5,177 nucleotides of DNA, taken from the NCBI GenBank assembly GCA_019247235.1, contig JAFAPG010000686.1:1-5177 (forward strand), in the 5' to 3' direction. The notes under the pieces were generated by a model. The model had not been told where the DNA came from. It was given only the letters and a program-made list of their open reading frames with translations, and did no database searches. Position numbers and translations under genes: made by a program. This stretch comes from Acidobacteriota bacterium. GTDB taxonomy: Bacteria > Acidobacteriota > Terriglobia > Terriglobales > Acidobacteriaceae. Shown in pieces: positions 4,965 through 5,177 of this stretch; position 1 is the stretch's first letter, and every line of letters starts with the position of its first letter.

Positions 4965-5177
4965 CTGATTTCTTGAGGTGGTACCGGAAACCGATCACGA
5001 GGCCTCGTCGCCGGTAAAGATTATGTTCAGACCATCGCGGGACCATCGAAATCTCAGCCAGGCACATAGAACACGAGGCTGACAGGCGCTCAGGGCCGCT
5101 GAAGACTTATGTTTGTGACCTCTACCGGGATATTCACATACCCCAACTGTTCCAGCAGCAGCAGAACGCTGACTCGG
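4965..5177 (-). pseudogene. Probable upstream continuation of the Ig-like remnant, decayed
   Basis: The frame that contains LTIAGQPGYNVTV is open up to the window end except for one TGA at 4995-4997, just after NIIFTGDEAS, which resembles the 'YTGDxxxxAS' end of Ig-like repeats. A second frame, that of the C-terminal tail, reads LGYVNIPVEVTNIS from about 5146 and stops at TGA 5090-5092; this resembles the 'FGxVNIxVGxTS' strand of the same class of proteins. Matches in two frames plus two stops suggest more than one lesion. Resemblance is by eye and short, so this part is tentative. Confidence 0.35.

Noticed and set aside
4666..4968. 100-codon plus-strand frame opposite the Ig-like remnant
   Set aside because: Antisense to a recognisable protein; no RBS or family resemblance.
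1..5177. CRISPR array, insertion sequence, integrase, or toxin-antitoxin or defence genes
   Set aside because: No regularly spaced repeats, transposase or nuclease motifs, or paired small overlapping genes were seen on either strand.

Overview
The window reads as chromosomal DNA of moderately high G+C content from an environmental bacterium, most likely of the phylum Acidobacteriota. This rests on family resemblance recalled from memory: a DUF4097-type repeat protein, a DUF3761 secreted protein with a second 'YHCPGTRYYG' module, a small membrane protein with a 'PGPFRWLFKGEYKVPLQ' motif, and the C-terminal tail of an Ig-like surface protein (RRR, hydrophobic helix, CGGG, PGTP-GSYT). No database search was possible.

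Layout, left to right. Positions 1-531 (+) hold the C-terminal part of a DUF4097-like protein that enters from the left. Positions 723-1532 (+) encode an exported YceI-like protein whose last 64 residues do not look like part of the family. A gene-poor stretch follows (1533-2084) with several hairpins, two of them just upstream of a 138-aa membrane protein (2085-2501, +). That gene converges on a DUF3761 secreted protein (2722-3210, -); the 3' flank of the latter carries a 15-bp inverted repeat. Upstream of DUF3761 on the same strand is a 172-aa cytosolic or peripheral protein of unknown function (3288-3806, -). After another gene-poor stretch (3807-4327), the right end (4328-5177, -) is a frameshifted remnant of a large Ig-like surface protein.

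The genes do not form an evident pathway. Four of the five products appear exported or membrane-bound (the start of the DUF4097 protein is not visible), so the region looks like an ordinary cell-envelope and hypothetical-gene neighbourhood with signs of decay at the right end. I found no CRISPR array, transposase, tRNA, rRNA, phage or defence module. The most useful observations are the pinpointed two-base lesion in the Ig-like gene, the abnormal YceI tail, the 3' inverted repeat after DUF3761, an operator-like palindrome in the DUF3761 leader, and a pair of competing hairpins ahead of the membrane protein gene.
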